A DNA stretch of 64,000 nt from Azolla caroliniana (taxonomy: Eukaryota; Polypodiophyta), in contig JBHGNT010000005.1 of the NCBI GenBank assembly GCA_043228905.1, positions 23,188,001 to 23,252,000 on the forward strand, given 5' to 3'. The notes below the pieces were generated by a model that was not told the DNA's origin, did no database searches, and was given only the letters and a program-made list of their open reading frames with translations. This document shows, in pieces, positions 48,690 through 59,734 of the stretch (position 1 is its first letter; each line of letters starts with the position of its first letter). The translations under genes were made by a program, and so were the position numbers.

Positions 48690-49220
48690 TGAACCCATGT
48701 ACAAAAAGATTGCATATAGACATTGCTTAGATTCTGCACCCGAGAAACCTAAGTTTCAAGTTGGTGACTGTGTATTGATGTAATGTGAAAAGGTACTAAA
48801 CCAACTGACAAGTTGGATTTCCAACGTCTAGGTCCATTTGTAATGTTTGATCAAGTCAACGATATTGCATTTTGTTTGGACTTGCCTTCACATATGTGTC
48901 TTCATCTAGTATTTCATGTTTCATTGTTAGAGCCATAGACATCAAGTTCCATCCCAAATTGGGTTGTTCCACCACCAACTTTGGTTCAAATTGTTGAGTT
49001 ACAACCAAAATATGAGGTAGAAGCTATTTTGGACTCCAAGATCATCAGCAACAAGTTATATAACCTTGTAGATTGGCTTGGATATAGGCCTTAGGATCGA
49101 ATGTGGGGACCTATAGAGAATGTCACTAATGCACCTAAACTTCTGAACTTATACATGGGTTTCATCTTTGCTACCCTAGCGTTAGTGTTTGTATGATTTC
49201 ATCCAAGGAGGACAAGGGTG
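48690..49220 (+). pseudogene. Chromovirus integrase C-terminus with chromodomain
   Basis: The plus strand reads PKFQVGDCVLM, a stop, then DKLDFQRLGPFVMFDQVND, LDLPSHMCLHLVFHVSLLEP, and a chromodomain-like KYEVEAILDSKIISNKLYNL...WLGYRP...MWGPIENV. This is the 3' end of a Ty3/gypsy chromovirus with several stops. The rest of the element is missing. Confidence 0.75.
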
Positions 49221-49329
49221 TGTTTGACCATCCAATAAAACAATTGGGAGAGAAGGATGAGGGCCTCTTAGGGGTTTCTGAAGTGCTTTGAAATAAGCTT
49301 ATATGTCTTCTATTTAGTCCAAGCATCAT

Positions 49330-49690
49330 TACATCTCGAACTCCTTCCTTTAAGAGATAAGTTGTAAATTTGTCCGAGAAGTACTCCTTTGCTCTATCCG
49401 ACTGAAGGCATCAGACATGCCAACCGGTTGTCTTTTCAACTTCACTTTTAAATTTCTGGAAGTGTGAGAACACTTCACTCTTTTGCTGCATAGGATAAAT
49501 TTCCAAGTGTGCCTGGAGAAGTCATCGATGAACGTGACATAGTATCGGCATCCTCCAAATGTGGCCACCTAGGGTGGTCCCCACACATCAAAGTGAACTA
49601 TGTCTAAGAGGCCTTTACTCACATTTCGTTCCTTTGGGAATGGATGTCGATGTTGTTTGCCAATTTGGCATGCTTCACCCACTCCAATGC
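49330..49690 (-). pseudogene. Copia integrase fragment
   Basis: Minus strand: CQIGKQHRHPFPKERNVSKG, WGPP with a stop, then TFGGCRYYVTFIDDFSRHTW. The same family appears on the plus strand at about 52009-52200 (CQFRKQHRYLFTKERNVSRG). Confidence 0.7.
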
Positions 49691-50048
49691 TGGAGAGAAG
49701 AAAAGGGACAAAAAGAGGGGAGATAAAGAGAAAGAGAATGAGGAATAAAAAGTAATAGAATTATAATGACAAAAATGGAAAGAAGACACAAATATAGATA
49801 TAAAAACTCTATATTCTTCTAAGATTTAATCAAATATGACCACGATAAGGGAACAAGAATACACGTTTATATGATCGTGATAGATTGGTTAAAAATTTGA
49901 AAACATAACAACAATATTTAATATTGATTGTCGTGTATCCCATCTTGAACCCTTGTAGTTCTCCACTTGCCACAGAATGTTCTATAGTATCACTTTTCTA
50001 CTTAAAATACCCTTTATGCCCATTGTCATTGCAATATTGTAATCATAA

Positions 50049-52680
50049 TGTTGACTTTAAATCAAACTCAACCTAGTCTAATGTGTAAACACACCCTTTG
50101 AGAATGTTTGAGCATTCAAGGGTCAAAGGTTAAAGGTCACTGCTAACTCTCCACCGTTAACTATGTGTCATATAATCATATTCTATGACACATAACTAAT
50201 GTGGTTCCACATTCCCCATGACACATGAACTTCAGTGAGAGAATGTAGTGAGAGGGTGACTTTATATAAAGCACCTCTCTCCCTCTTTTGTACTTGGTTT
50301 TTCTATTGTATAAATCTTACCCCTTGTTAATATACATTTGCGACTTTTTATTTTCCTATCTATCTTGTGTCTCTTCTCTCCTCATTTACACACACATAAC
50401 ACACATCTCTAATCTATTCCGCATAATATAATTCCTCTAGCTAATTATTTACATGGTATCAGAGCTCGTGGTTTAGCATATCCACTAAGCCCACCTGACT
50501 CATAGTGATTGTGTGTTCGATATGCTGATAACAAATCTAGCTATCCACTATCGTAGTGTCCCTACATAGCTCGTGTCTAAGGAAGAAGAAGAAGGAGGAA
50601 ATCTTCATCGACATAAGGAATACTCAAATGGGTAGCTCTCTCCCTAGAGATAAGTTGGACCGAAACAACTTTGCAGCTTGGGAGTACAAGATACGCCAAT
50701 ACCTTGTCCACCAAGTTTATTAGAGCTACATCAAAGGAGCTCAAGAAAACAAACCCGACCAAAAGGACATCGACTTCTCAACATGGGAGCAAGCGGCTAG
50801 TCGTATAATGTATTGTTTGGTGACATGTGTCCGTGACCACATGCTCGACAACATTTGAGAAACCAAGACGCCGAAGGAAGCATGGGAGAATCTAAGGAAT
50901 AGTTTTGCAACCAACACAACCGCAAGAAAGCTTAAACTCCACCAAGAGTGAACAACATCCAACAAAGGGACATGTCTATCACAAACTACACCTTGAAGAT
51001 CAAGGAGCTTCGTGATTCACTCGGCTCAATAAGCGTCTTGAATGTGGATGATGACGAGATGGTGCAAATGTGCCTAGGCGGCCTTGCACCATGGTTCGGC
51101 GCAAGGAGAACCGTCGTCCTAACAAGAGAGAATCCTCCCTCTCTCTTCGATCTTCAATCAATGTTGTTGCTTGAACAAAACCATGTTTGAACAAGGAGAA
51201 ACGCCTCGGAATGCCACATGCTATACATACACACGGACGGAGGAAGAGGACGCAATCATGCAAGAAGAGGCCGATTTGGCCAAGGATGAGGCAGACGAGC
51301 TTCAACCTATGAAAACAACTCCCATTACCGGAAAGACGGTGGAAACTCAAGAGGAACGTTTGAAAGAAGGGGGAGCTTCCATGTTTGTCCAAGCCGACAA
51401 AACAATCCCTTCAAATGTGAATATTGTGGCAAAATCGGCCACCATGAAGAGTAGTGTCGAAAGAAGAAGAGTGAATCGGCTTCTACAAGCTAGCAACTCA
51501 CCAATTATGCCACCACGGTGCATCAAACCATATGACGTCACATCAAGAATGGTTCCAAGACCTACGAGAGCCGGATCGACCCAATTATGTTGAGACCAGA
51601 GATGACACTACACATCCGATTCAACATGTCGGCAATGTCCCATTCGGGAAAGAAGGAAAACAAACTTGCATAAAAAACGTCTTGCATGTACCAACCATAA
51701 CAAAGAATTTGGTCTCGAACAACCAAATTGTTGAGGAAGGCATGCAATTTCCATTCAACAAAGGTGGTTGCTTCATTGGGAAGGAAGTCTGACTCATAGC
51801 TCATGGTCGAAGGGAGAGCCGAATGTTTATCCTCAAGTCAAACAAGGTAAAATCAGCCATGTCGCAAAGGACCATAAAGCCAACATCGATATAAAGTTGT
51901 GGCACAAAAGAATCCCGAGGCCATATTAACCTCCAAAAGCTCAAGGGGATGCAATCAAAAGGAGCTTGAACTCCCTTCATTCAAAGAGAAAGAGATTGAA
52001 GGACTATGTGAAGCTTGCCAATTCCGCAAGCAACATCGGTACCTGTTCACGAAAGAGAGGAACGTGAGTAGAGGCCTACTGGACGTAATCCACTCAAAAG
52101 TGTGGGGACCTGCCCAAACGACAACATTCGGAGGATCTTGATGTTATGTTACCTTTATCGACAATTTCTCTAGGCACACATGGATCTTTCCCATGAGGCA
52201 AAAGAATGAAGTTCACACACTTCCAAAAATTCAAAAGTGGAGTCGAAAAGGAAACAGGTCGGCATTTAAAATGCTTTTGGTTGGACAAAAGAAAAGAGTA
52301 CTTCTCCGACGAATTTTTGGCTTATCTCCGGAAAGAATTCGGCGAGAGTTTATTTGCAGAGACACACCGCAACAAAATGGAGTGGCTGAACGCAAAAATC
52401 GGCACATCCTTGAAGTAGTAAGGGCAATAATGAACGAGAAGAATTTGCCAAAATTGTATTGGGCAGAAGCTACAAATATTGTCGTCTACGTCATGAACTG
52501 GTACACAACATCCAGAGTGCACGATGTAACCCCTCATGAGGAATAATATGGAAAGAAGGTGGATCTATCCATGTCCACAATAGAATGGAGTGGCCTAACG
52601 TAAAAACTGGCACATCCTTGAAGTAGCAAGGGCAATGATGAACGAAAAGAATCTGCCAAAATAGCTAGACAATTGCTTTT
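50049..52680 (+). mobile_element. Copia element 4: LTR, primer site, gag, integrase
   Basis: The LTR ends at 50453 (ATTATTTACA); its start is not certain (a TGTT at 50049 is the best guess). TATATAAA lies at 50263-50270, and a perfect initiator-Met primer site TGGTATCAGAGC at 50454-50465. Gag and integrase follow, then the element stops near 52675 with no RT. Many stops are present. Confidence 0.75.
50628..52675 (+). pseudogene. Copia element 4 gag-integrase
   Basis: From ATG 50628: LDRNNFAAWEYKIRQYLV, then after stops DMSITNYTLKIKELRDSL, LGGLAPWFGARRTVV, a CCHC knuckle CEYCGKIGHHE-x-C near 51415-51455, and a protease-like region without a clear active site. The integrase zinc region is CEACQFRKQHRYLF (about 52009), followed by YVTFIDNFSRHTW and TPQQNGVAERKNRHILEVVR (about 52360-52430). 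The last part repeats a short WSGLT-x-KLAHP copy of this integrase segment at 52580-52660. Confidence 0.75.
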
Positions 52681-52682
52681 GT

Positions 52683-53000
52683 TTATATGCATCTAGGGAA
52701 ATCATTATGTATGTATGAAGAGTTTTGTAAGATAGTTAGAATAGGTCGTCGTCTGTGTAACTGAGGGAGAACATCTAAGAGAGGTAGAGTGTGAGTAAGT
52801 GTAACTCCATAGTCGTCTATTGGCGAAGAAGAACTCGAGGTCATTTCCTCTGAGTTTCTTGTTGTACTCCCCTCATCATCATAGTGATATGTTTGTGGAC
52901 TCCACATGGTTTTTCGCAGTTCGGGTTTCCATGATAAAATCTATGTGTTCTCTGTTTCTAGTTATTTTATTTTTCGGTTTTCTGTCCGAGTGTTTATTTC
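52683..53000 (+). repeat. Copia-type LTR remnant
   Basis: TTCTTGTTGTACTCCCCTCA, then TGGACTCCACATGGTTTTTC and TCTATGTGTTCTCTGTTTC, follow the composition and order of the 3' half of copia LTRs (U-rich R/U5). No primer site follows; the sequence joins copia pol directly after 53000. Confidence 0.45.
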
Positions 53001-53049
53001 CTGCACACGAATATACGAACGGTAACCGGTTGTGGCCCATTGCGAGCGC

Positions 53050-53219
53050 AACAGGCCAAGTCCAAAGATGGACAAAGGGAAGGCCAAAATGCTAGAATAT
53101 GAAGACAATCAATCCGACGACAACGAATCAACTCACTCAGTCGGCAGTGAGTTTGGTGTCTTTGATGTGTCTCTTATAAGGACACCTGGAGTGAAGAAAA
53201 CTATTGCCATGATAAACAA
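53050..53219 (+). pseudogene. Copia 5 pol, left piece (interrupted by gypsy insertion)
   Basis: Reads [15 protein letters not shown]...[19 protein letters not shown], the linker before copia RT. It stops at the left LTR of the gypsy insertion and resumes at 60961. Confidence 0.75.
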
Positions 53220-54202
53220 TGTCGTGAAGATCCGTCACTACGCGCGGATCGTGAGGCGGAACCGCCGGGGTTCTGGACCAGAAGGATTTAGAGTCGATAC
53301 AAGCTTTGGCGAGAAAGTACTTAAGATAGATTGGGAAAGAGAGAAGATGAGATTACATGATTGATTTGATAACGAATTTCTTCTTCTTCTTAATTTTCAT
53401 AAAAAAAACCGTCTTTTTCTCCTCCCTCTTCCCTCTTTTATAGATGCTCTCATGCATATGATGCATGTGAGGGTACAAGACATGCATAAATTGCATGTTT
53501 GCCATTTGGCGCTTAAGTATTACATGTGGTGCATGCTAACCATGTCACTCATTTTAGCACTCATGGATGAGAATTTACATGTAAAAGTACAATGATAGAA
53601 ATATAATTTCAACTAAATACCATGGCTTAATGGTAAGCCATTTGACTCCTAACTTGGAGGTGCAAGGTTTGAATCTATACTTGCCCTCCTTGATATGTAA
53701 ATATGTATATATTTTTATATATTTATTTTATCTAGTCGCCGGTTCGCCGGATGCCGTCGCCGGATACCGGTGCCGCCATCGGATTGCCGTCGGATGCCGT
53801 CGGATCACCGGCTCCATCGCCGGTCCGGTTTTGGTTGGCCAAAACCCTTTTCGAGTAGCTAGCCACCTCCACTCTAAGTTCAAGTTACCTTGAACTCTCT
53901 ATGCTCCACACATAGACACAAAGATAATATCTTTTGCTCCACCTTATATATAATGAGAGCTGTATTTGTCGTGCCTATGTGGGATATCTCACAAATTTCT
54001 CTTTTCTTTTCACAAACTTTATACCCTCATATCTTGACATTTAGTTGTCCATTTCTCGTGTAATAAAGTGCATTCGAAACCTCCATCATTTTGTACTTAG
54101 ATATTAAAAATGTTATCTTCACAATTATTGTATTACGTGATTCATACTCGATTTTGTACGTTCTATGGGATTTTCACACTATTGCCGAAAATCTTCACGA
54201 CA
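53220..54202 (-). repeat. 3' LTR of the complete gypsy element
   Basis: 983 bp. On the minus strand it holds a TATA box (TATATAAGG near 53942-53950) and, in plus-strand reading, a tRNA-like segment at 53617-53690 and a short CCGGATGCCG-type GC-rich block at 53735-53830. The purine-rich GGTGGGGGTGGA (minus strand, 54203-54214) just inside is the expected polypurine tract. Confidence 0.95.
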
Positions 54203-54274
54203 TCCACCCCCACCAAACCGCACGTCCTCCGGTACGTGCCAAGAAGAGAAGAAGTGAGATTTCGGCTACGATGA

Positions 54275-57200
54275 TCAATTAGATTCCTCCATGTCTTCAT
54301 TTTCATCCGGCCTATTATGTTCATCGTCGAGGTAATCGAGGTCAGGATCCTTGTCTTGTCTTTTCTTGAAAAACTTTACTCTTTTTCCCGCAATGGGTAC
54401 GGCCAACCTTGATCCATCTAGTTCCGCAAGGTGGTATGTGGCATTATCGTTGGCACTTGTCACCACATACGGCCCGAACCATCTTCTTGCGAACTTCCTT
54501 GTTGTACTATGTTGATTATCAAGGGTGTTGTTGTAAACCAAAACCCAATCCCCTTCTTCAATCTTCTTGGGACGAAGTCGATGCGTGTTGTCGAACCGAA
54601 CTTTGTTCTTTACTCGGGCTGCCTTCGTCATCTTTCGCGCTTTTTCTAAATCTTCAGGTCTTCTTTCAAGTTGCCTTATCCGCGCCGCTAATAACTCTTC
54701 TCGGCTCATCTCGTTCTCCCACGATATCGCTACCCATGAGGCGATCGTCCTTTCGATGGGCATAATCGGCTTTTGTCCATACATAAGCTCCGTCGGCATA
54801 TACCCTGTCACCGAGCTATGTGTCGTTCTATCGGCCCACAAGGCATAGGGTAATAGTCGTGGCCAATTCCCGACTCGACCGTTGCATGCCCGTACGATGG
54901 CTTTAACGATAGGTCCATGCCCTCGCTCAATCTTCCCATTTGCTTCCGGATTGTAGGCAGTCGTGAGGGAGAGCTTCACGCCTAGTCTTCCGAAGAGCTC
55001 CGTCGCTTCGTGTGCGTCCAACTCCCCTCGGTCGGCCACTATCTTCCCTACACATCCATATCGGCAAACAACATCTTCAAGTAAAAATTTACAAACGGCT
55101 GAAGTCGTCTTATTTGTCAAGGCTCGTCCTTCCACTTGATTTGTCAAGTCTTCCCTTGCGAGCGCTAAGTACTTCATTTGTCCCACTCCCATTGGCATCG
55201 AGACCAGATCCACCATCCATTTGAAGTGAATGGTGAGTGGGTATGTCGGCTTTAACTCATCACGATGACGTATATTTGAATATATTTGGCAAGTTTCACA
55301 TGTGGACACGAAATGGAGTACATCTTTGTACATGCTTGGCCACCAGTACTTCTCCTTCAATTTTTCGAACGTCGCCCATGTCCCTCTATGACCTGCCCAA
55401 GCACTCTCGTGGAATTCGGTCATCAGCGTCTCTTGCTCTTCTTTCTTTACCACCACTCGACGTGGTATTCCTGTCCTTCTTTTTGGATGTCGCCAAAGGA
55501 ATCCTCCCTTCAAGAAGTATCGATAAGCTTTCTTCCGGATTTGTAGGGCCTCCTCCTTTGTCAACGAAGCATCGGTCGTCAATGTTCTTAGGAATCTACC
55601 GATGAGTAACCACTCTCCTTCGTACTCGTTCTCGTTGAAGGCATGGAGGGTTTGCGTGTCTTGGTCTTCTGCCGACAATCGAGCCATCTTGAAGAAGTCG
55701 AGGGCGACATCTTCATCTTCCGAAACCATGTTACTTCCATTTGAAAATCTTGCCCTCGACAGCATATCAGCCATGGCGTTCTTCTTCCCTGCGATGTGAC
55801 GGATCTCTGGGTTTAAAGACTTGATGTAGGCGATCCACCTTAGCATAGCAAGATCTGGGGTTGCACATCCCGAGACCATTCCGAGAATTGGGAGACAATC
55901 TGTCTCTATTATCACTTCTAACCCTATCAGGTAATCTTTGTCCGTCTTCACTGCCGACACAATACCCCAAAGTTCCCGCTTGACTTGGGCATATCTTTGT
56001 TGCCGTTCGCTAAGAACCTTTGCTCCAAACCGGACGGCATATCGCGCATTATCTTCACCTTCTTGATTGATGACCCACCCGATGCCGGTTGGGCTCGTAT
56101 CTACGGTCACGTAAATTGGTTTCCCTTCGGCATAGTCGGCCTTCCTTAGTGCCGGAGCTTCAAGAAGCAGTTTCTTTAATCTTCGCATCGCCTCTGTGTG
56201 CTCATCTCGCCATTCGAACTTTATTCTTTTCTTTAGTAGTCCATATAACGGTTCGGCGACATGAGCGTAGTGAGGAATCCATATATGATAAAATGCGCAC
56301 GCTCCAAGGAACCTTCGAACCTCCGTTTGGTTTTCGCATTCGTCTTTCATGTCTTGGATTGCGTTCACTTTGGATGGCGAGGGCTTCCAGCTGTATGCTC
56401 CACACAAGTGACCTACCACCAAGATCTCCGGTTGCCCGAATGCGGATTTTTCTCCCGAAAATGTCAAATTCGCATCTTTGAGCCTTTGAAGCACCTTCTC
56501 GCAATCTTTCATATGATCCGCAACGAACTTTCTACAACCTTACTTATCTTTCGATTCATCTTTCTCCTCATCCGAACATCCTTTTATCGGAATATCATCC
56601 AAGAATGGCATCGTGATGTCCGGAATGCAATCCTTCAAGACTTTATTCATGGCATTCACCATATGAGCCACCGAGTTCGTTGCGCCTTGGGGTAAGGTAC
56701 ACATCCGCACAAGCCCGATCGGAGTCCTCATGGTTGTAATGTCCCGACTGTCGATCGCCAACTGGAATTGGTCATATCCGGAGTAGAGATCGCCAATGGA
56801 GTAGATGGACCGGCCCGCAAACGCTTCAGCAAATTCGTCCACACTCGGACCGATTCCGGCATTTCGAATTGTCACCTTGTTGACGGGTTGAAGATCTTGG
56901 ATGAATCGCAATGATCCATTCTTCTTCGGCACCGTGAACCACCTATTGGAATAAGGAGCATTCGACGGTTCTAGAATTCCCATACTCACCTTCTCCTTTA
57001 AGAGCTCGATCAGCTTCCGAAGGTGTGCTCTCGGAACCGGTATCGGTTTCAAATTCCAAGGCACATGAGGCACCGTGAAGATCACCATTGGCTCTATAAC
57101 CTTTGGGTCGGCGCATCCGATTTCTCGTGGGAAGAATGCGAAAGCCTTCCCATGTCTCTCAAGCATATCGCGAAACATTCACTCCTCTTCAGGGAGAAGG

Positions 57201-57685
57201 AAATCCTCCTTTCCAACTCGTAGCTTCCCCTTCGTCTCTTTGGTGAAGTCATGACCTATCTTCTTCGGATCTCTTAAGCTTGGATCGTTAGCGACTTCCT
57301 TCATCTTTTGCCAGTTATCTTCCGGTAGCGGAATCGCAACTGGCTTGATCTTCTTATCCACCGTTTTATATTTCGTGTTGATGTCAGCTTCCTTCATCGA
57401 GATGCCACGATGGTATTCATCGATGATAACGTACATGTTGACGGAGTTAACCGAAATCACGCATTGGTTGTGAAGATAGCTCAAGTCCACGATGTCCTCG
57501 ATTTCGCCGATGGTGTCGTTAAATGAGGCTTCTTCCATAATATGAGTCACGAACTCCCCTTCTTCTATTATGTTCTCTTCTTTCAGCATCTTCTCGAATT
57601 CTTGTATCCGGTGCTTGTGCTTCTTGTCAGGTAGTACTAGTTTACATGCGCCACTAGGTGTGACACATGTTGCTTCTCCTTGCAA
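54275..57685 (-). pseudogene. gypsy pol: reverse transcriptase, RNase H, integrase
   Basis: Three in-frame pieces. 57685-57179 is a linker after protease. 57178-56540 starts RT (KKNGSLRFIQDLQPVNK, IGDLYSGYDQFQL, LPQGATNS, FLDDIPIKG; Phe replaces Tyr of YxDD). 56512-54275 continues RT and adds RNase H (D138, E180, D205), an integrase zinc region (H368, H375, C405, C408), catalytic D435, D494 and E529, and a C-terminal GDWVLVY...RWFGPYVV domain ending in an acidic tail. No chromodomain is visible. TGA at 57179-57181 and TAA at 56540-56542 are both in frame; otherwise the protein is well preserved. Confidence 0.9.
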
Positions 57686-57759
57686 TCCACGCGCTCTTCT
57701 TTCTTGTGGGGTCTTGTGATTGCTCGGACTATTTGTGCCCCATGCTTCAATAGTCCGCT

Positions 57760-59673
57760 CTAAAAATCCGAGGATTCGCCTCCGAGACTATCTCGATTCC
57801 TTTCATGATTGGCTCGCACTGTTAGGAATTGGACCGATCTTTGGTTGTCAAGACTCTTTATTCGTGCGAAGGCTGCTCCATTATCGAACACTTTGGTCTG
57901 CATCCGAGATGATGTGATATAAGGTTTCCCTAGGATGACAGGATGCGACGCCGATTCTTGTACGAAGAAGTGTTGATCCATCTCCACATCCCCGATCGTG
58001 ACTTTAACATTGGGACAAGCTCCGTACAAGTCCTCCGTAGACTTTGTTGCCGCGCGAATCTTCCATCCGTGGTTTGTATTGATTGGCCATCTTCCCTTTT
58101 TGTAGAAGTCGGTTGACATGAGGTTGATCTCCGAGCCGTGGTCGATCAAGGCTACGACGGTCTCTTTCTTCTCCCCGATCTTCACCGGCGTCTCCGTTGT
58201 CGCTCGTGCCCAATGAGGTCGAGTGTAGTGGCTGTCCACCATATCTTCATCAATTTCGTCTCTTGCCATCGTTATGGCATTCATTTTTGCTTTCTGCGGC
58301 TTCTCTTCTTCCTCGTCCGATTGTTGTCTCTTTCTCTTTACAAGGTCCACGATCGTGTCATGGAACTCCTTCTTCGTAATGCCAAGCAATTCCCTCAAGG
58401 ACAAAGTTACGTGGCTATCAAGAACTCGTTCTTCGAGAATCTTCTTTAGGTCTGTCATCTGCTCTATGTCCGACCTTAGCTTATAGGTAGGTATGGTCCT
58501 TGTCCTCCGAGCGGGGTCTTCGACACCAACCTTCACGGGCCAAACCGTTTCTTCAACTCGTATGCTCGGCTCCCCTTTTCGGCTTGATTCTCGTTCCTCC
58601 GTTTGTAAAGGTCGACTCGTCTTCGCATCGTCCTTCTTTTTCGCGTTCCTTGTTTTATGTCTTTTTGATGGCCCTTGCTCTTCTATTCTCTTTCTCTTTT
58701 CTTCGACGAACACCTCGTGGTTGTCGCACATCACCTCTGCAAGTATGGTGTTGTCGTCTATGTATACGATATTTTGTCGAATCGCCTCTCGAAGGCTCGC
58801 ACAATCCCTTCTCATGTGGTCCATGCTATCGCACCACACGCATCTAAAGGGTTCTTTTCCTTTAGGGCCCCGACGATTCATGTTGGCTAGAGTGACCTTC
58901 TCGAACTTCTTCGCTAGCTCTTCGATGATGTCGTCATCAATCTTTTTTTCTTCCACATTACTTTGTCTCAGCGGCTCAGCTACTTTCGGCGGTCTTGCTT
59001 TCTCCGTGGTAGTCGGTCCCGTCAAGTCAGTGTCATCAACCCATTGGCGACGCTTGTCGAGCCTATTGCATGCCCGCTTCACCGCGATCCAGTCCGCTAC
59101 GAGCCCATTTGCTTGGGTATCATCTTCGAGAAGAGTCCCCAACTCCCGTCTATCCTTTATGTCCACGGCCTTCAAGAAGTACAAAGTCTTGTCCTCTTCA
59201 AGCAACACTTGGTCCGTATTGGGGAGACGACTAAACATCTAGTCGAATTCATCGTACACCCTCGAGACGCTCATCTTCTTATTCTTCTTCTCTATCCACT
59301 TCATCAGGGCATGTCGAGTCATCCTCGTTGAGTCTTCAGTCACGAACTCCGCTAGTATCGTTTTCTTGAACTCGGACCATGTTGTCTTTCCTTCTTGAAG
59401 CTCGATGACGCGTCTTTGGATGTTGTTGGCGACAACTCTCTTGAAGCTTGCGATTTGACGTGCCTCGGACATGTCCCTTTGATTCATCTCCCTCTTATAT
59501 GCATCAAGGAACTTCGTAACGTTCCTTCCATCGAATTGGCCCTCGAGCTCTACGACACGATCGACAGCCTTCTCCACGCTCGCGTCGTTGTCTCGAGATC
59601 TCATCATTTGCTCGACGATTAGCATCATCCTTTCGAGCTCTCCTGCTTGGTTGCTTGAGGACACCATCTCCAA
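57760..59673 (-). pseudogene. gypsy gag and protease
   Basis: Gag starts at 59673 (MEMVSSSNQAGELERMM), with GQFDGRNVTKFLDAYKREM and TWSEFKKTILAEF. An in-frame TAG at 59239-59241 is followed at once by ATG. The rest (59238-57760) has a CCHC knuckle CVWCDSMDHMRRDC and a retropepsin with ALIDHGSEINLMS and VILGKPYI. The site is DHG rather than D(S/T)G. A TAG after a T5 run at 57760 is followed by pol in another frame (LERTIEAWG...), so an indel or a frameshift separates gag-protease from pol. Confidence 0.85.
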
Positions 59674-59708
59674 GTATTAATCTCGACTTGATCCTTCCTA
59701 CCGCCTCT

Positions 59709-59726
59709 TTCACGTCGGGTTCACCA
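59709..59726 (-). promoter_or_regulatory. Primer binding site matching tRNA-Trp
   Basis: Eight bases inside the 5' LTR the minus strand reads TGGTGAACCCGACGTGAA. This is complementary over 18 bases, CCA included, to the 3' end of plant nuclear tRNA-Trp as I recall it (...TTCACGTCGGGTTCA-CCA). The position and the starting TGG are exactly those expected of a primer site. Confidence 0.75.
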
Positions 59727-59734
59727 CTTAATTA

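Noticed and set aside
53032-53364. Apparent gene joining copia linker to VVKIRHYARIVRRNRRG
   Set aside because: The second half is the gypsy LTR read through; the fusion is an insertion artefact.
54409-59331. Many plus-strand open frames across the gypsy element
   Set aside because: Antisense shadows of well-supported minus-strand gag and pol.
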